NCBI GenBank assembly: GCA_941918925.1
Contig: OW799233.1
Location: 114,449,833 to 114,513,832, forward strand
Origin: Phyto melanocephala
Lineage: Eukaryota > Arthropoda > Insecta > Diptera > Rhinophoridae
Direction of reading: 5' to 3'
DNA: 64,000 nt
Part shown: in pieces, positions 34,481 through 46,655 of the stretch
Layout of the letters: each line of letters starts with the position of its first letter
How positions within the stretch are numbered: the first letter of the stretch is position 1
Notes under the pieces: generated by a model
Databases searched by the model: none
The model's input: only the letters and a program-made list of their open reading frames with translations
Told to the model about the DNA's origin: nothing
Made by a program: the position numbers and the translations under genes

Positions 34481-36388
34481 ACGCAAAGTAAAACAATGGT
34501 TACAACATGATCACGATGGTCATTTTATATTCGCTATAACAATATTTGGTTGTTTCATCATATATTTTGTCACGATCACCAAGCATTTATTTGCACTGTG
34601 TCATTCAATGTTTATTTTTCCTAAAAATTTCGATATGGTTGACGTTTAAAAATAGTATGATTCAAGATTGTATATCAAAACATATTGAAGTAACTTCCGG
34701 AGTTCCTCAGGGAAGTCACCTTGGCCCCATCTTATTTTTATTGCTTATAAATAATCTTCCAAAGGCTATTCAATACAGCAATATTTTAATGTTTGCTGAT
34801 GATGTTAAACTTTATTCATGGATTAGAACTCTTGACGACAGTTTTTATCTCCAAGCTGATTTAAATAATTTTTTTTAATTGGTGTACGGTAAATCTTATG
34901 GAATTGAATTTAACAAAATGCAAATCTATGACTTTCTGCAGATATTCACCGATTTCGAATTCTTGGAATTCTCTTTGATGTAAAAATTAATTTCAACTCA
35001 CATGTAATAATGACAGTAAATAAAGCTTATGGGGTATTAAGTTTCATAAAGCGTTGGGCTAAGGAATTTAATGATCCTAATGTAACAAAAAATTTATTCA
35101 CGTCATTGGTAAGACCTTTACTGGAATATGGATCAGTAATTTGGGATCCCCAATATGATGTTTATATTCAAAAACTTGAATCAGTCCAAAAACAATTTTT
35201 GCTGTTCTGCCTTCGTAACCTTCGTTGGAATCCTAATACAAACTTACCGTCATACCGTAGTCGTTTACTACTCATTGCGCTCCCAACGTTACAAAGTCGA
35301 AGAATTGTTTCCAATATTGCATTTGGCGTAAATCTAATTCAAGGCAAAATTGATTCTACATATCTTCGACATAAAATATGCATCAATGTTCCTAATAGGC
35401 AGCTTAGATTTTATGAACCGTTATATGTACCATTTCACAGATCAAACTACATTAACTTTGATCCAATTAGAAGAATTTGTGCTGAGGTAAATAAGTTCTA
35501 TGTTCACATTGACTTTTCTGATAATGTTGCTGTAACAAGTGGAAAGCTGATAAGATTTCTAAACTCAAATGCATACGTTTAATGTTGTTTTTATTTTTCT
35601 TTATTTTTGTAATTAAATTAAAAGTGTTGCTCAACTGTAAATATTATTATGTTGATTGAATTAAATAAATAAATAAATAAAAGAAAAACTAATCCGACAC
35701 AAAAAACAATATACTTAAATATAATCATTAAATAATTGGTGAACAACAGTATGATTACAGAGCAATCAAGCTATGATTTTCTTTAATAATAAATTGATTT
35801 CAACCGTTCTTCTTCTTGCTGAATAATTTTTTTTTTATTTTAATAGTTGGAGATGTCAAAAAAATACACAAAAATTTTAAAAAAATTAGAGAAACTTAAA
35901 AATAATAAAAAGAGTATTTTTAAAAATATTGGTATAAAAACTGCAATTAAACAGGTAAGTAAATCATTATATCGATGGTTTCAAATAGAAAGGACCTTAC
36001 TCGTACTTTTTACGAAATTGAATTTTTCAGCCAAATACACCTCGACACAAAAGTTAAACGCAATAGTATCAAAAATAACAGTTTTACGATAAATTTTACA
36101 AAAGAAATTACATTACGATAATACGGTTTCTGTAACGTTTTTACCTTCTCCTGTAAAATTACAATTATTTGATATGCAACTAATAGCTCAAGATAATAAT
36201 TTGCCGTAAAAAAAGCAAAGATTGTCGATTTCAACTGTAGTCATATATATTGTAATTGCATTATGCTTCAATTTAACATAATAATGAAAATTGGCAACCA
36301 TTATTTGTTTTAAACACAATCATACAATTCAATCATAGAATGTTGCTCTTCGATTATGGTTACCACAACCATATTTTTTCTTTGCGTG
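34481..36388 (+). mobile_element. CACGCAAAG-ended element, copy 2, with a retrotransposon inserted
   Basis: The left end is ACGCAAAGTAAAACAATGG and the right end CATATTTTTTCTTTGCGTG. The sequence follows copy 1 up to GTTTAAAAATAGTATGATT (34643-34662), then a foreign non-LTR fragment intervenes, and the match resumes at AAGAAAAACTAAT (35681). Blocks GATTTTCTTTAATAATA, CAACCGTTCTTCTTCTTGCT and GATTATGGTTACCACAACC follow in the same order as in copy 1. Confidence 0.75.
34663..35680 (+). pseudogene. 5'-truncated jockey-like non-LTR retrotransposon (ORF2 end)
   Basis: The fragment starts just before the reverse transcriptase motif SGVPQGSHLGPILF (about 34700-34740) and includes the catalytic FADD box (MFADDVKLY, about 34791-34817). 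After a frameshift in a T run near 34870, NWCTVNLMELNLTKCKSMTF is readable, and after another shift FRILGILFDVKINFNSHV. A 190-codon open frame (35010-35582) then holds the C-terminal region with FIKRW, LVRPLLEYGSVIWDPQY and KLESVQKQFLLFCLRNLRW. It ends in a (TAAA)n tail at about 35661-35680. Endonuclease and the N-terminal palm are missing, as expected for 5' truncation during target-primed insertion. Not functional. Confidence 0.88.
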
Positions 36389-37600
36389 TTGTAATAAAGT
36401 TGTTGGCAACTTTTCGATCTATAAGATTTTCTTTAAATTTTGATTTTTGGATTAGTTAAAAAAAAATCAAATTTCCAAACAAATTTTTGATAGATTTTCG
36501 AACCATGTAATGGACGAACAAAGCTAAGCCCATCGGAATATTTTATGTAGGACATTCCAACTTTAGGTGGTGTCGAATATAAAAGTATTTATGGCAAAAA
36601 TTATGAAATGCAATTAATTTATTAAAAATATGTTTATTTCAAAATTAACTAAAGCCACTTTTACTCCTTCTTTACTCATTAGTCAATGTCTATGAAAAAT
36701 ATTTTTCATTGAGTGTAATTAGAGCTGAAAAACTGTTCACGAACATAGTAGGGTGTGAGTAACAGTATTCGTTACTCATTTTACTAATAAAGTAACGGTG
36801 TTTAGTTACGCAATGGCGCATGAGCATTTTTTGTTAAGCGCTTTTAGAAACGAATTTTCAATGCAACCATTGTCGTCGTGGTTGTCGGTTTTAGAGTATT
36901 TTCCAGCCAACAATTTTTCCTCATTTTTCTTTTTTTTTTTTGTAAGACGATTATTTTAATTAAAACGGCAGCTAACACGTGGATTGTAATTGTAATAAAT
37001 GACAGCTTTGTTGCTGCTTATGTTGTTGGCTAGTAACTCAGAGGAGCAATAGCAACAGCCAAGCAGGCTATAGAAAGGGTGGGTGTTGTAGAGTTGGTTT
37101 ATGTATTTCCTTGTTGTGTCATTTATTTGTTAAATAAATAACAACAACAGCAGACAAGAGGACAAAGTGCTGTAAAGATAATGTTGAATAAAATATATTG
37201 TTTTTGTTATACGGTTAGTTAGTCTGTTAATCAGTTACTACTTAAAAACAATATAGCTTGAAACTGGTTCTACAACTGTTTAACGTTACATTTTTGGTAT
37301 TATTTTATAACAAAAAATAAATGTTAATTTATTATAATAATATATTGTCTAAACATTTATCTGAATTATTTTGTCATTTTTTGTTGCTGATTTCCACATG
37401 AAGCGTGTTACGTGGTAATGGAAGTATGAAAATTAGTTTATTGAAGCATATTTAATAAATTTACTATTATTAATAACTAAATATTTAATATTATTTATAT
37501 TCTATTCTATTGGTCTTTTTGTAGGCAAATTTATACATTTCAGATGTTCTTGTCTGTGCCTCGAAATTTATGTTTTTTTTTTAATTTTTCTAAAAGTTTT
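36389..37600. other. AT-rich non-coding stretch
   Basis: No gene is recognised. A perfect 8-bp inverted repeat TGAGTAAC/GTTACTCA lies at 36756-36778. Confidence 0.5.
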
Positions 37601-39596
37601 TATACCCTTTAAATGTGATACAAAGGGTATATTTTCAACCACATAAAGTACATTTGTATATATTTTTTGAAATCTTATAAACAGAGATGCCGGTTTAAGG
37701 GGTCTCCGTATGTCTGTCATTTCACCCGCATGTGTGTTGGTTGAAATTAACTCTGTAAAGTCTTCCTTCATACGCTGCATAGAATTGGATGTGATACAAA
37801 ACTTTTAAAAAATGTTGGCAATAAATCCATATTGAAAACCATTACAATCTCTACATAACTTGCTGAGATAAAAGCCGCTTTTTTTCCCATATTTTTTACA
37901 TTTCCTATAATTTAAAAACATGTTTGTTATAGCAGGTATATATAGTTATAGTTACAAAATATTAAGTTGGCAACACTTTTTTACCTGGCAGTCATTTTGT
38001 TAGCTGTCAAGTTATTTATGTTTCGTTAAGTTTAACATTTTAACATGAATACGTTAACTCATCAATAGAAAGGCGTAGAATCGGTGAATGGGTCAAAAAT
38101 AAGGTCGCCGTTGATCACGACTTCCATGAGCAAATTTTGTTTGTCGATATTGCTCACTTTTGTTCGTAGAAAAAAAACGCAAACAAACAAAACTGCCGTG
38201 TTTGGAGTGATGTTAATCCTCAAGTGTATGTTGAGACTGACTATTTAGAGTGCTTTATACGCTGGTGGAAATATTGGTCCGTACTTCTTTAATAACGATG
38301 CTAGTCAGAATGTTACAGTCAATGGTGACCACCATAGATCCATGATTCCTGACATTTTCATTTATCAATTGATAAACCATGATATGGAGAAGCTGTGGTT
38401 TCAACAAGATGGGCGCAATATATCACACAGTTTGTATCACAATTGAATTATTAAAGGAAATTTTTAGTTTCATGTTTCGAACCCGTGAATTGGCCTTCAA
38501 GATCGTACGATCTAAAGCCGCTAGACTATTTTTCACGGGAATATATAAAATAGCTTATCTACGCTATTAAACGCGAAACTATTGACCACTTAAAGGACAA
38601 TACTCGTCGCGTCAATGCTGATATACGGCCACAAATGTTGGACAAAGTCATAACAAATTGGACCACCAGATTAGCTACGTTCGAGCCAGCCATTTTGGTA
38701 CCATTACCAGAAATCATATTTGAACTATTAAAATTATTTTTAGAATAAAGTAAATTTTATATCAATTTAAAATATACATATTTATCTAATGCCATTTCAA
38801 ATTCTATGCTATTATATATACTCCTCTTATATTATTGTGTATTCATAGATAGTTTTGAGTAAGTCCGAAAAGTTAAAGGAAGAAATGAATTATTTTTTTT
38901 TCTACTTCAAGACAAAAGAAAGATCCAGTAAAGACATCAAAGAGCTATTAGAATACAGTAGCAAATAAAAAATTTCAGATCCTCGATGACCGCCTCCACA
39001 AAATGGCGTACAAAAAATTTAAATTTAATATTACAAAGTTTATACTCTTAATTTTTGTAGAGAATAAAATGGCTGAACTAATAGAATGCAGCAAAATGGC
39101 GTCTAAAATAAAACAGAGTTTATTTTTTACCTCATTAAAATGGATATCAAATTAATGGCTTCACTAATAGAACACAATAAGGCATGACCAAGTTCAGAAT
39201 CCAACACGGCATTCGAAACAAAATGGTGTATCTTTGAGTTTGGACAGAACAATAATTCAAGCTAGGATATCGTCGGTCGCAGGTTGACAACTTTTACCAT
39301 GTTCTTTTGTAGTTTTAGGGAGACAAAAAACAATGTTATAAGTCTGTTACTAAACCGTGTTGGAAGAAAATAATAAAACCAAAATTATAAGAAGATGTTT
39401 ATTGTAAGATGATTTATTGATATAAATAAAACGTACTAACATGCAGAAGGACAAACACAGTTTTTGGGCATCAAAAACGCGATTCGATTTTTTTGCGAGT
39501 TAAGAGTTGTCAACCGATAGCGAGCGACGATATGTAACTACGCACAAGAACGTCAAGGGTATATAAGATTCAGCTGGGCCGAAAAGAATACTCTTA
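37601..39596 (+). mobile_element. TTCGGC-type repeat, diverged copy hosting a transposase remnant
   Basis: The left end TATACCCTTTAAATGTGATA with AAAGGGTATA forms the family hairpin. The right end AAGGGTATATAAGATTCAGC followed by GGGCCGAAAAGAATACTC is the decayed TTCGGC terminus. The left part keeps CACATAAAGTACAT and GTTGGTTGAAATTAACTC. The right part has several AAAATGGCGT/AATGGCTTCACTAATAGAA blocks, which echo the CGCCATTTTG blocks in the copy at 55466-56472. The mariner-like remnant at 38044-38748 lies inside. Confidence 0.55.
38044..38748 (+). pseudogene. Mariner-like (DD41D-type) transposase remnant
   Basis: It begins MNTLTHQ and jumps, after loss of most of the DNA-binding domain, to RIGEWVKNKVAVDHDFHEQI and LFVDIAHF (first catalytic aspartate kept). 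Then come ANKQNCRVWSDVNPQVYVE, AGGNIGPYFFNNDASQNVTV and LWFQQDGRN (second aspartate), a frameshifted middle, and finally TLKDNTRRVNADIRPQMLDK and TNWTTRLATFEPAILVPLPE, ending at a TAA. Block order matches the element at 52502-53438 but the sequence differs, so it is a separate old lineage. It is broken by stops, shifts and a deletion. Confidence 0.75.
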
Positions 39597-40016
39597 GTTA
39601 TTAATTATTATAATCACCTTAAAAGGATGTACATAGGCAAGTCTGAGAGGCGAAGTCCCCCAAAATTCATATTTAGCGCCTCCAGTTACCAATTTTATTT
39701 TTTTCACAGCCATAACTAAGCAACTAACGAAATTACGGAACAAAATAATGTTTTAAGAGGAAGGAGTTATAAGTTCATATAATCCTATTATATTTACTAT
39801 TCAGACTTCTTCTTTATCTTAGAAATTTTTAATAATCCAGCTACACAAAGGATAAGCAAAACATTGGGACAAATAATTGTTGTTTAACTTTTGAATATAA
39901 AATAAAAATGATCTCAAGCTTGATTATTAATACATAATATAATAATTTATAATTTGTATATTTAAAATAACAAATAAGTTTTTGAAACATGTAAATTAAA
40001 CTTTTAGAAGTTGAAA
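39597..40016. other. Unassigned stretch between two elements
   Basis: AT-rich. The minus-strand open frame at 39841-40050 has no domain and runs into the Tc1-like terminus. Confidence 0.5.
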
Positions 40017-40331
40017 TACAGTGGTGTGAAAAATAATAGATCCACCCCAAACCTCAATTTCAATACTCAAAAATTTACGCAAATTATAATTTTCTTTAAA
40101 CTTTTTTGTTGTTTTTTATTAGGTATTATTTTAATATAAAATAAAACATAATTTAAACATTTGAATTCTTAACTTCAAAAATTAAAATAGAAAAATTCGA
40201 TATACACTTTTATTTTCTCTGTGAAAAAAATAGAGACATGTAATAAAACCTATTGAAATTATTAAAAAAAAAAAAATTAATTAAATAATATATTTAATAA
40301 AATAATTGCTTATATAACTATTAACGCTACC

Positions 40332-41969
40332 TCAGTACTTCGTAGGGCCACCTTTATTTTTTATTACTGCGAAGCAGCGCTTCGGCATAGAGTCAACAAG
40401 CTTTAGACAAGTCGTAACAGGAATGTTCTTCCATGCAGCTCATCTTTATTTGATGGATTCTTTCCTCTTAGACATCTTGTAACTTCGCCCCACAAGTTTT
40501 CGATGGGATTAAGGTCTGGTGACTGTGAAGGCCATCCCAAAACCTTCACATGGTTCTCACCGAACCATGTTTTTGCCAACTTCGATGAGTGTTTTGAATC
40601 ATTGTCCTGTTTGAATATCCATTGAACGCATACCATGCGTTCTATCCGTTGTTCCTTTTTATGCGTCTGTCAAAAAGTAGAATCAGTGTAATTGTATGTG
40701 ACAAGTTACACGGCATAACGCAAATAATGCATAAACGTTTCAACGCAGCAAAGTAGGTTAACTTTCTACTTTTGTATCCGTCACAGAAAAGGTGAAAAAA
40801 TGTCAGCTGTTGTTGATAGCCATGGATGACAAATAATATTTTTTTGTCGATGTTATCGATAAGTCTGATTGTGTGGTGGATTTATTTTTTCCATTTCTTT
40901 GTATAAAAAAATATTTTTAATAAAAGAAAACGCATTCGAAATAAAGTTTACAATTACTTTTAAGAAAAACATACATAAAAACTAATTTTAAACGCAATTT
41001 TTTCATTACCAAAATTTTTATTTTACTTATCGATAACTATTATGTGCTGAGTGTCATCTCTGTTTGTTTATTATTAAAAGAAAACAAGTGCAATGGAGGA
41101 GATGCTTGTGTTATTTTTGAACTTTTTGTAGTACAAAATATCATGTACATAAACTAAATGAATTCCATAAATTCCCTTAAATTCTCAATTTTACTTTCCA
41201 TTTTAGCAAATTTGTTTTTAGTTAATAAAAATATAAACACAACAGCTGATTAAAACATAAGAGTTAATGCATAAAACGAATTGTGTGTAACTTGAGTTTA
41301 GAAATGTATAAAAAGGTGAAAAAGTATCAAACGCAACAACGCATGAACGGATGGTATGTAACTCCACCTTAAGACATCATGACTTCTCTTAAAATATTTG
41401 TATACAATTTTGCATCCATCCACCCCCTCCATGTTTGACGGTTTTAATGGTATATTGGGGACTAAATTCTTTATTATTGAGTCTCCGAACTTGAAGAGAA
41501 CTCCGATCCGAGATAAACAAATTTATTTTGGTCTCATCCGACCACAAAATATTGCGCTATTTTGATACGGGCCAACTTATGTGTTGCTTTGCGAACTCAA
41601 GTCTTTGTTTAATGTTGTGTTTTGATAGAAAAGGCACTTTACGGGCACTTTTGGCCTGTAAATCATTTTTAAGGAGCATAAGCCGTATTGTAGAAGTATC
41701 CATATCAAGTTGGTATTGCTTTTAAAGGGCGGCTGACGTCACAAATGGGTCCCGTTTGACGAGACGCAGTATTTTTCGTTTCAAAGTCTCAGATATCTTA
41801 GGTTTTCTTTCTCTTGTTTCTTCTTTATTTTCATATTTTATAGCATTCTCGGCCATTTTTTTTTTTAACATCCAATAATTTCAGCTATTTTTCTTTGAGA
41901 ATTACCTTCTTGATGAAGCTATTTTATGATTGTTCGGCTCTGCATGCTACAGTGTTTTCCTCTGCTCAT
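40332..41969 (-). pseudogene. Tc1-type DD34E transposase, broken
   Basis: Reading from 41969: MSRGKHCSMQSRTIIK then HQEGNSQRKIAEIIG (helix-turn-helix); KKEETRERKPKISETLKRKI-like and LRLVKRDPFVTSAALK; the first catalytic region; and, in another frame, QYTIKTVKHGGGG followed by a deletion and KIVYKYFKRSH. After the nested insertion it resumes with VQWIFKQDNDSKHSSKLAKT and WPSQSPDLNPIENLW. Between the aspartate of FKQD and the glutamate of NPIE there are 34 residues, the DD34E spacing. A +1 shift after NKDEL (near 40440) leads to WKNIPVTTCLKLVDSMPKRC and the end NKGGPTKY. Not functional. Confidence 0.88.
40627..41367. mobile_element. Nested element with imperfect inverted ends
   Basis: It interrupts the transposase between its YKYFKRSH and VQWIFKQD blocks. 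The left end GCATACCATGCGTTCTATCC and the inverted right end (GTTACATACCATCCGTTCAT) are similar over about 25 bp. The interior is non-coding. The exact limits and target duplication could not be settled, because the protein around the insertion also carries a deletion. Confidence 0.5.
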
Positions 41970-42301
41970 TCTGTTAACAGATTTTTTAATAGTTTTTTTT
42001 TTTAATTATAATAGAAATAAGATTCGTTGCTTTTATACTCACTTTTTCAGAAAAAAAAATTTAAGTTGCGTTTTACTTTAATATTTTTTTTCAAACTCTA
42101 ATATTGGCTCTATTTTATTTCACACTTGTTTTTCTTCTACTAACATACAACACTGATAAATTAAGAAATGTTGCTTCAATTACAATTACTGAGCAATAAC
42201 GCATAAAAAAACATGTTCCAAAAATATTGTGTACAATGGTAAAAAAAAAACATTCAATTTTTAGAACAGTAGGTGGCTCTATTATTTTTCACACCACTGT
42301 A

Positions 42302-44131
42302 TACGAAAAATAAATTTTGTCTTAATTGAATAATTTTTATATTTTAATTCTCGCATAAAATATTGCCGATAAATTTTTGTTTTATAGAAAATATTAAATT
42401 AATTTTCTTTTAATCGAAATTTGTTGGAAAAAAATTTTTTTGGTAAAAGATATTTAATTTTGTTATGAAATTTTATTTCATATTTTTTATTTTTATTAAT
42501 ATGTAATAATTTTTTATAAATTCTTTATTTACAAAAGTACAAGCATACAAACATTTGCATAAAAAAAATCTTGTTATAGAATATATAAAAAATATATATC
42601 CCTATCCATGAAATATATTATCCATTTACATTTTTTAATTTTATTGCTTCATTATATCCTCTTTTTTTATTGTTTATAATTTATAGGCACTTTTAAAACC
42701 GCATAAATATTACAAGATAAATACATTGTCCACATAAAAAGTGTTAATATATTTAACTCCATGACAGGAAGGCATTTACACAATACCTACGAAAAACAAA
42801 AACGCAAAAAGCAAAAGGTAACAACTTTTAAAATGACATGATTTCTTTTGTGTTTTGCAATTTTTAATTATCTCAACACCCATATACGCAATCAAAAACA
42901 GCACAAACAAACTACTTACAACAAAGACATAAAGACAGACACAAAAAATACACAAGAAAAACAGACAAAACCTCACTACATTTCAATCAAAAACCCCAAA
43001 GAGCCATAAAGAACCATCCTGGTGCCCAAACAAATAAACAAGAAAGGAACGGTATGGATTACAAAGGAAAAAACAGCAACAAAAACTAAAGAAAATATCA
43101 AAAAATATTTATGTTTTGTCAACGCTTAAAACAAGTCATTATAAAGGCAGTAGTCCTTGTAAATGAAAAAAAAAGAGAACCACACTCACACAAAACAAAC
43201 AAAAACTACAACAGAAGGCACGCAATTTGGTTAACTGGCTGACGCTGCCAAGCAACAGAAAAAGCTCATCTTCGTTCCAATACAATTTATGTTAAACTTA
43301 CAAATTGTCAATGAAATGAATGTGTTTGCAGTGCGTTCAATTCCAAGCCAGCAACAAATAAAACAAGAACAACAAATCACAAGAAACCAGCTTTTTAAAA
43401 GACAATAAAGACACACATAAAAGTAAATCAGGCCTAATGCTCATACTCATATCGGTAGGAAAATGTACACAAAATAAAATAAAAATATCCAAAGCTGTTG
43501 AGATTCTAACCTAAAGCAAGATTAGCGTGTGTGTGTGTGTGTGTGTACTGCACAGAACGTTGTTGCTAATGATGATGAGAATGAAAAGTACAAATTGTAT
43601 ATTTGTATCGATCGGTTGAAGCTACAAGTAAAACGCGCTTTTTCCCCCTAAACCAAGTCAACAGCAACACAAAACATTATTTACACTCATCGTGTTGCAA
43701 GAATGAAAAAAAAAATTAAAATCTATAAAAACAGCAACAATATGTGCGAGTAGATTTCAAAATTATGCGTAGTTCGTTTATTCGTACAACAGGAGGGAAT
43801 GTTTTCTACAAGCTTTTGTAGGATGAATTGAAGCGAAAAATAATTTTTTTTTCTTAAACTGGTTGACAAACTGGTTTAACTGATTTTTGTATGTGTATAA
43901 CTTTCTTATTTTTATGATTTTTTGATCTTGCTGTTGTTATTATCTTATTGTTGCAAAGGTTTAATAAAGCTAAAGGGCCGTAACAATACTGAGGTGTCTT
44001 TGAATAGGGTAAGAGAAATGTTATTAATTACTTTTAATTTTCAGAACTTTTCTTTTATAAATTTTCATTTTAAGTTATGACTCTTTAAAGTTTTTAAGAG
44101 TGAAGAAAATAATTTAAAATTTTTCTGGTCA
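42302..44131. other. AT-rich non-coding stretch with a GT run
   Basis: A (GT)n microsatellite lies at about 43527-43546. Around 42780-43110 the plus strand is purine-rich with many AAACA units. The resulting minus-strand open frames (42776-42976, 43231-43416) are Phe/Leu/Cys-rich and not convincing. Confidence 0.5.
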
Positions 44132-44139
44132 GTTCTGTC

Positions 44140-45336
44140 CAGTGTTGCCAATTTAGTTATTTTATGGCTAGATTTAGCCATTTTTGAACACGCTTCTAGG
44201 AAAATCTGCGTTTAGCTATAAGCCATTTTTTAGCCATTCCTAGATATTTTTTTTAGCCTTTTTTTAGTCATTTTTTTGTTTTTAGCTTTTAAGTTTTGTT
44301 GTTGTATCGTTTCCTAAATAGTGAAAAACGTTTTTATAAAATAATGTTTTTTAACTACTAAAAGTTGCATCGATGGGAATCTCTTTAAAATAGTACATAA
44401 ACAAACAAACAATCAGTAAAAAAATCAACCAAGCATGTGTATTTAATAAAATAATTAGCAAAATAAATTTAAGAAAAATAAACAAAATATTCCCAGAAGC
44501 TTATGAGGGAATGGTTATCCCACCCATAATTAAAAGAATAGATTACAGAAGTTAAAAAGTTTTTGTAAATATTGTAAATGTGAAATTAATGCAAAATTAT
44601 ATGAAAAATACATAAATGGTATTGGATATACATACATATTATCGAGACCAAGCCTTTACCTTTTAATCCAATGAATTTAAAGCTACAACAGCAGGAGAAT
44701 ACATTAGCTATGTAAAAGGTTTTCCAATAAGAGTGATGAGATTTCTTATATAAAACACACTTATTGTTAAGGAAATTCAAAAGCTTTTTATTTAATGTTA
44801 AGACAATCGATACAATTAAGTTATAAATAAAACGTCATTCAAATGGCCTCCACGACTTCTTCTGTAGGAACGAATTCGATGAACGCAATTTTCGAGCATT
44901 TTTTCCACTAACTCAAGTCGTATGTCGTGGCACGTTCCATATTGACTTATAAAGATTGTAGAGAGTTTGGTTTATTTCGAAAGACCAATATTTATTTTTT
45001 TATATACTTTTTTTAAATTACGACTTAAAAAATATTGATAAATGCTGTTATCAATATAAAGCAGCACATAAATATCTTAAATTGATAGGATCTAAAGAAA
45101 GTTAAGATGACAATGACAGTAATAGCGAGCTAGATGCTGATGATAATTGGTCCTTTTAACACCATTATAACAATTATTGTACTTTATAACTAGTCAAAGA
45201 TGTATTGAGTAAAAAACAGATTTTTCTTATTTTTTTATTCAAAAATTGAAAACTTTTTATTTGAAACATTTAGCCATTTTTTAGCTTTTGTTCCAGCATT
45301 TTAGCCATTTTTGCTAATCAAGTTCTGGCATCACTG
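44140..45336 (+). mobile_element. hAT transposon remnant (1197 bp)
   Basis: It starts CAGTGTTGCCAATTTAG and ends GTTCTGGCATCACTG, giving inverted ends CAGTGWTGCC. It is flanked by perfect 8-bp duplications GTTCTGTC (44132-44139, 45337-45344), diagnostic of hAT. Both subterminal regions are rich in TTTAGCCATTTTT repeats. No hAT transposase is present. Instead the middle holds the C-terminal piece of a mariner-like transposase at 44816-44940, probably a later nested insertion. Confidence 0.9.
44816..44940 (-). pseudogene. C-terminal piece of a mariner-like transposase
   Basis: The minus strand has one open frame ending ...DIRLELVEKMLENCVHR and RRSRGGHLNDVLFIT before a TAA at 44816-44818. The RSRGGHLxDxxF ending matches that of the element at 52605 (QSRGGHLHDILFHT). 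A terminus-like TTTTCCAATAAGAGTGATGA occurs near 44720. The rest of the protein is missing. Confidence 0.65.
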
Positions 45337-45447
45337 GTTCTGTCGCTTATATTTTTTTATATAAATAAATAAATTATGAAAGTGTTAGCTGTAATACACT
45401 TTTTGTCAGTTTTGATCAGTATATTCTGACAAATCTGACAAATCATT

Positions 45448-45920
45448 ATGAATATATTAGCGTATGAACAACGCTACAAAATTATTTTAACTAACTTCAA
45501 AAATCATGCATCAGTTCGCGCTTCTTATAGATATAAGGTACAGGTTTGGCATATGGAGTGAGATCAATTCACAAAAGATCCTACAGAATCCATTACATTA
45601 CAACACAATGGTGGCATCATCATTCTTATTGAAGCCGGCGCATGCTTAGTGGTCAATTTAGACAGTTACTGCATCAGGAAAATATTTTTTTTTTTAATAT
45701 GGATGACATTGATCCGGGAGAGGTGTGGTTTCAACATGATAATTCAACATGCAATAAGACTATTAGATGATTTCGGAAAATGAACCGGTCAATCGGTCTT
45801 CAAGGTCTTGCGATTTTGTACCATTTCAAACTGCACTATGCCAAGAAATCAATTTCAAATGCTAATGCCAAGTATTGATCCTTCGCAAAATTTTTGTACT
45901 TAAACAACCACCCTATATAT
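45448..45920 (+). pseudogene. Internally deleted mariner-like transposase
   Basis: From ATG 45448 it reads MNILAYEQRYKIILTNFKNH (N-terminal helix), then unrecognisable sequence. Around 45700 MDDIDPGEVWFQHDNSTCNK shows the second catalytic aspartate region, followed in another frame by PVNRSSRSCDFVPF, where the usual CDLTPLD has lost its catalytic aspartate. The first catalytic block is missing. It lies just right of the hAT element. Class DD41D-like by block order. Confidence 0.6.
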
Positions 45921-46655
45921 CGAATCTAGTTAAATTTAATATCACTTAAAAGAGAAAAATTAATTTTTTAAAATTTTTTTAAGTAAATAGTTTAAGTGCA
46001 GGCTTTGTACCCTTTCAAGTAGACAGTCACATATGGTTAGAATTAATGATAATGAACCATACCTGTTTTAAAGGAAACAATTTTATATGCACCCCTGTCG
46101 TGAATATTTCCGCCTCTTAATATTTTTCCTAAAAAACAACCGTGAATAAATTCTGATGTTTTCGCTTCGTTTTCTTTTTTACATTTAATATGCATCGAGG
46201 GGTTTCTTAACAAAAATCCTACAGCAATTTCATAATAAGAATTATCACTTCGAGCGGAATTAAATTTTTTTAGGAAAAAAATTTCGCTACATATTCGCGA
46301 ATGGGATGGAATTTCTTAAGATATTTTCTACGTTAAAGCTTAATTAGAAAAGGCTCTTTTATGGCCTTTTAATATACTTACGTTCTTCACCTTAAGTACT
46401 AACGCCGAACTTGGAACAAATTTGTTTGTACCTTTAAAAATAAAACACTCGCTTTTATTAGATCTTCTACAAGATGGCTCGCCAGTTTTTTTTTTTTTTG
46501 TGCACCAACAAAACATCGGCAGAGTAGCGGATACAAATGAGTGGCAAAGAGGTGCAAAGGTTGCTTTTTTACTGTTGTCTCTTTCTTCATTGTGCTAACA
46601 AATATTTTGACGACGCTGTTTGAACATAAAACAAAACATGGAGAAGACTGCACTA
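45921..46655. other. Unassigned non-coding stretch
   Basis: Nothing is recognised. A 99-codon minus-strand frame (46399-46698) runs into the adjoining element terminus and carries no domain. Confidence 0.5.

Larger units (their letters stand above)
40019..42299 (-). mobile_element. Tc1-like DNA transposon, inactive
   Basis: The ends are perfect or near-perfect inverted repeats: CAGTGGTGTGAAAAATAATA on the left and the same sequence inverted on the right (TATTATTTTTCACACCACTG). Both are followed by TA (40017-40018, 42300-42301), the Tc1/mariner target. Inside, the minus strand carries a broken DD34E transposase (40332-41969). A second inverted-end element (about 40627-41367) sits in the middle and accounts for the extra length over the usual 1.6 kb. 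Confidence 0.9.
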
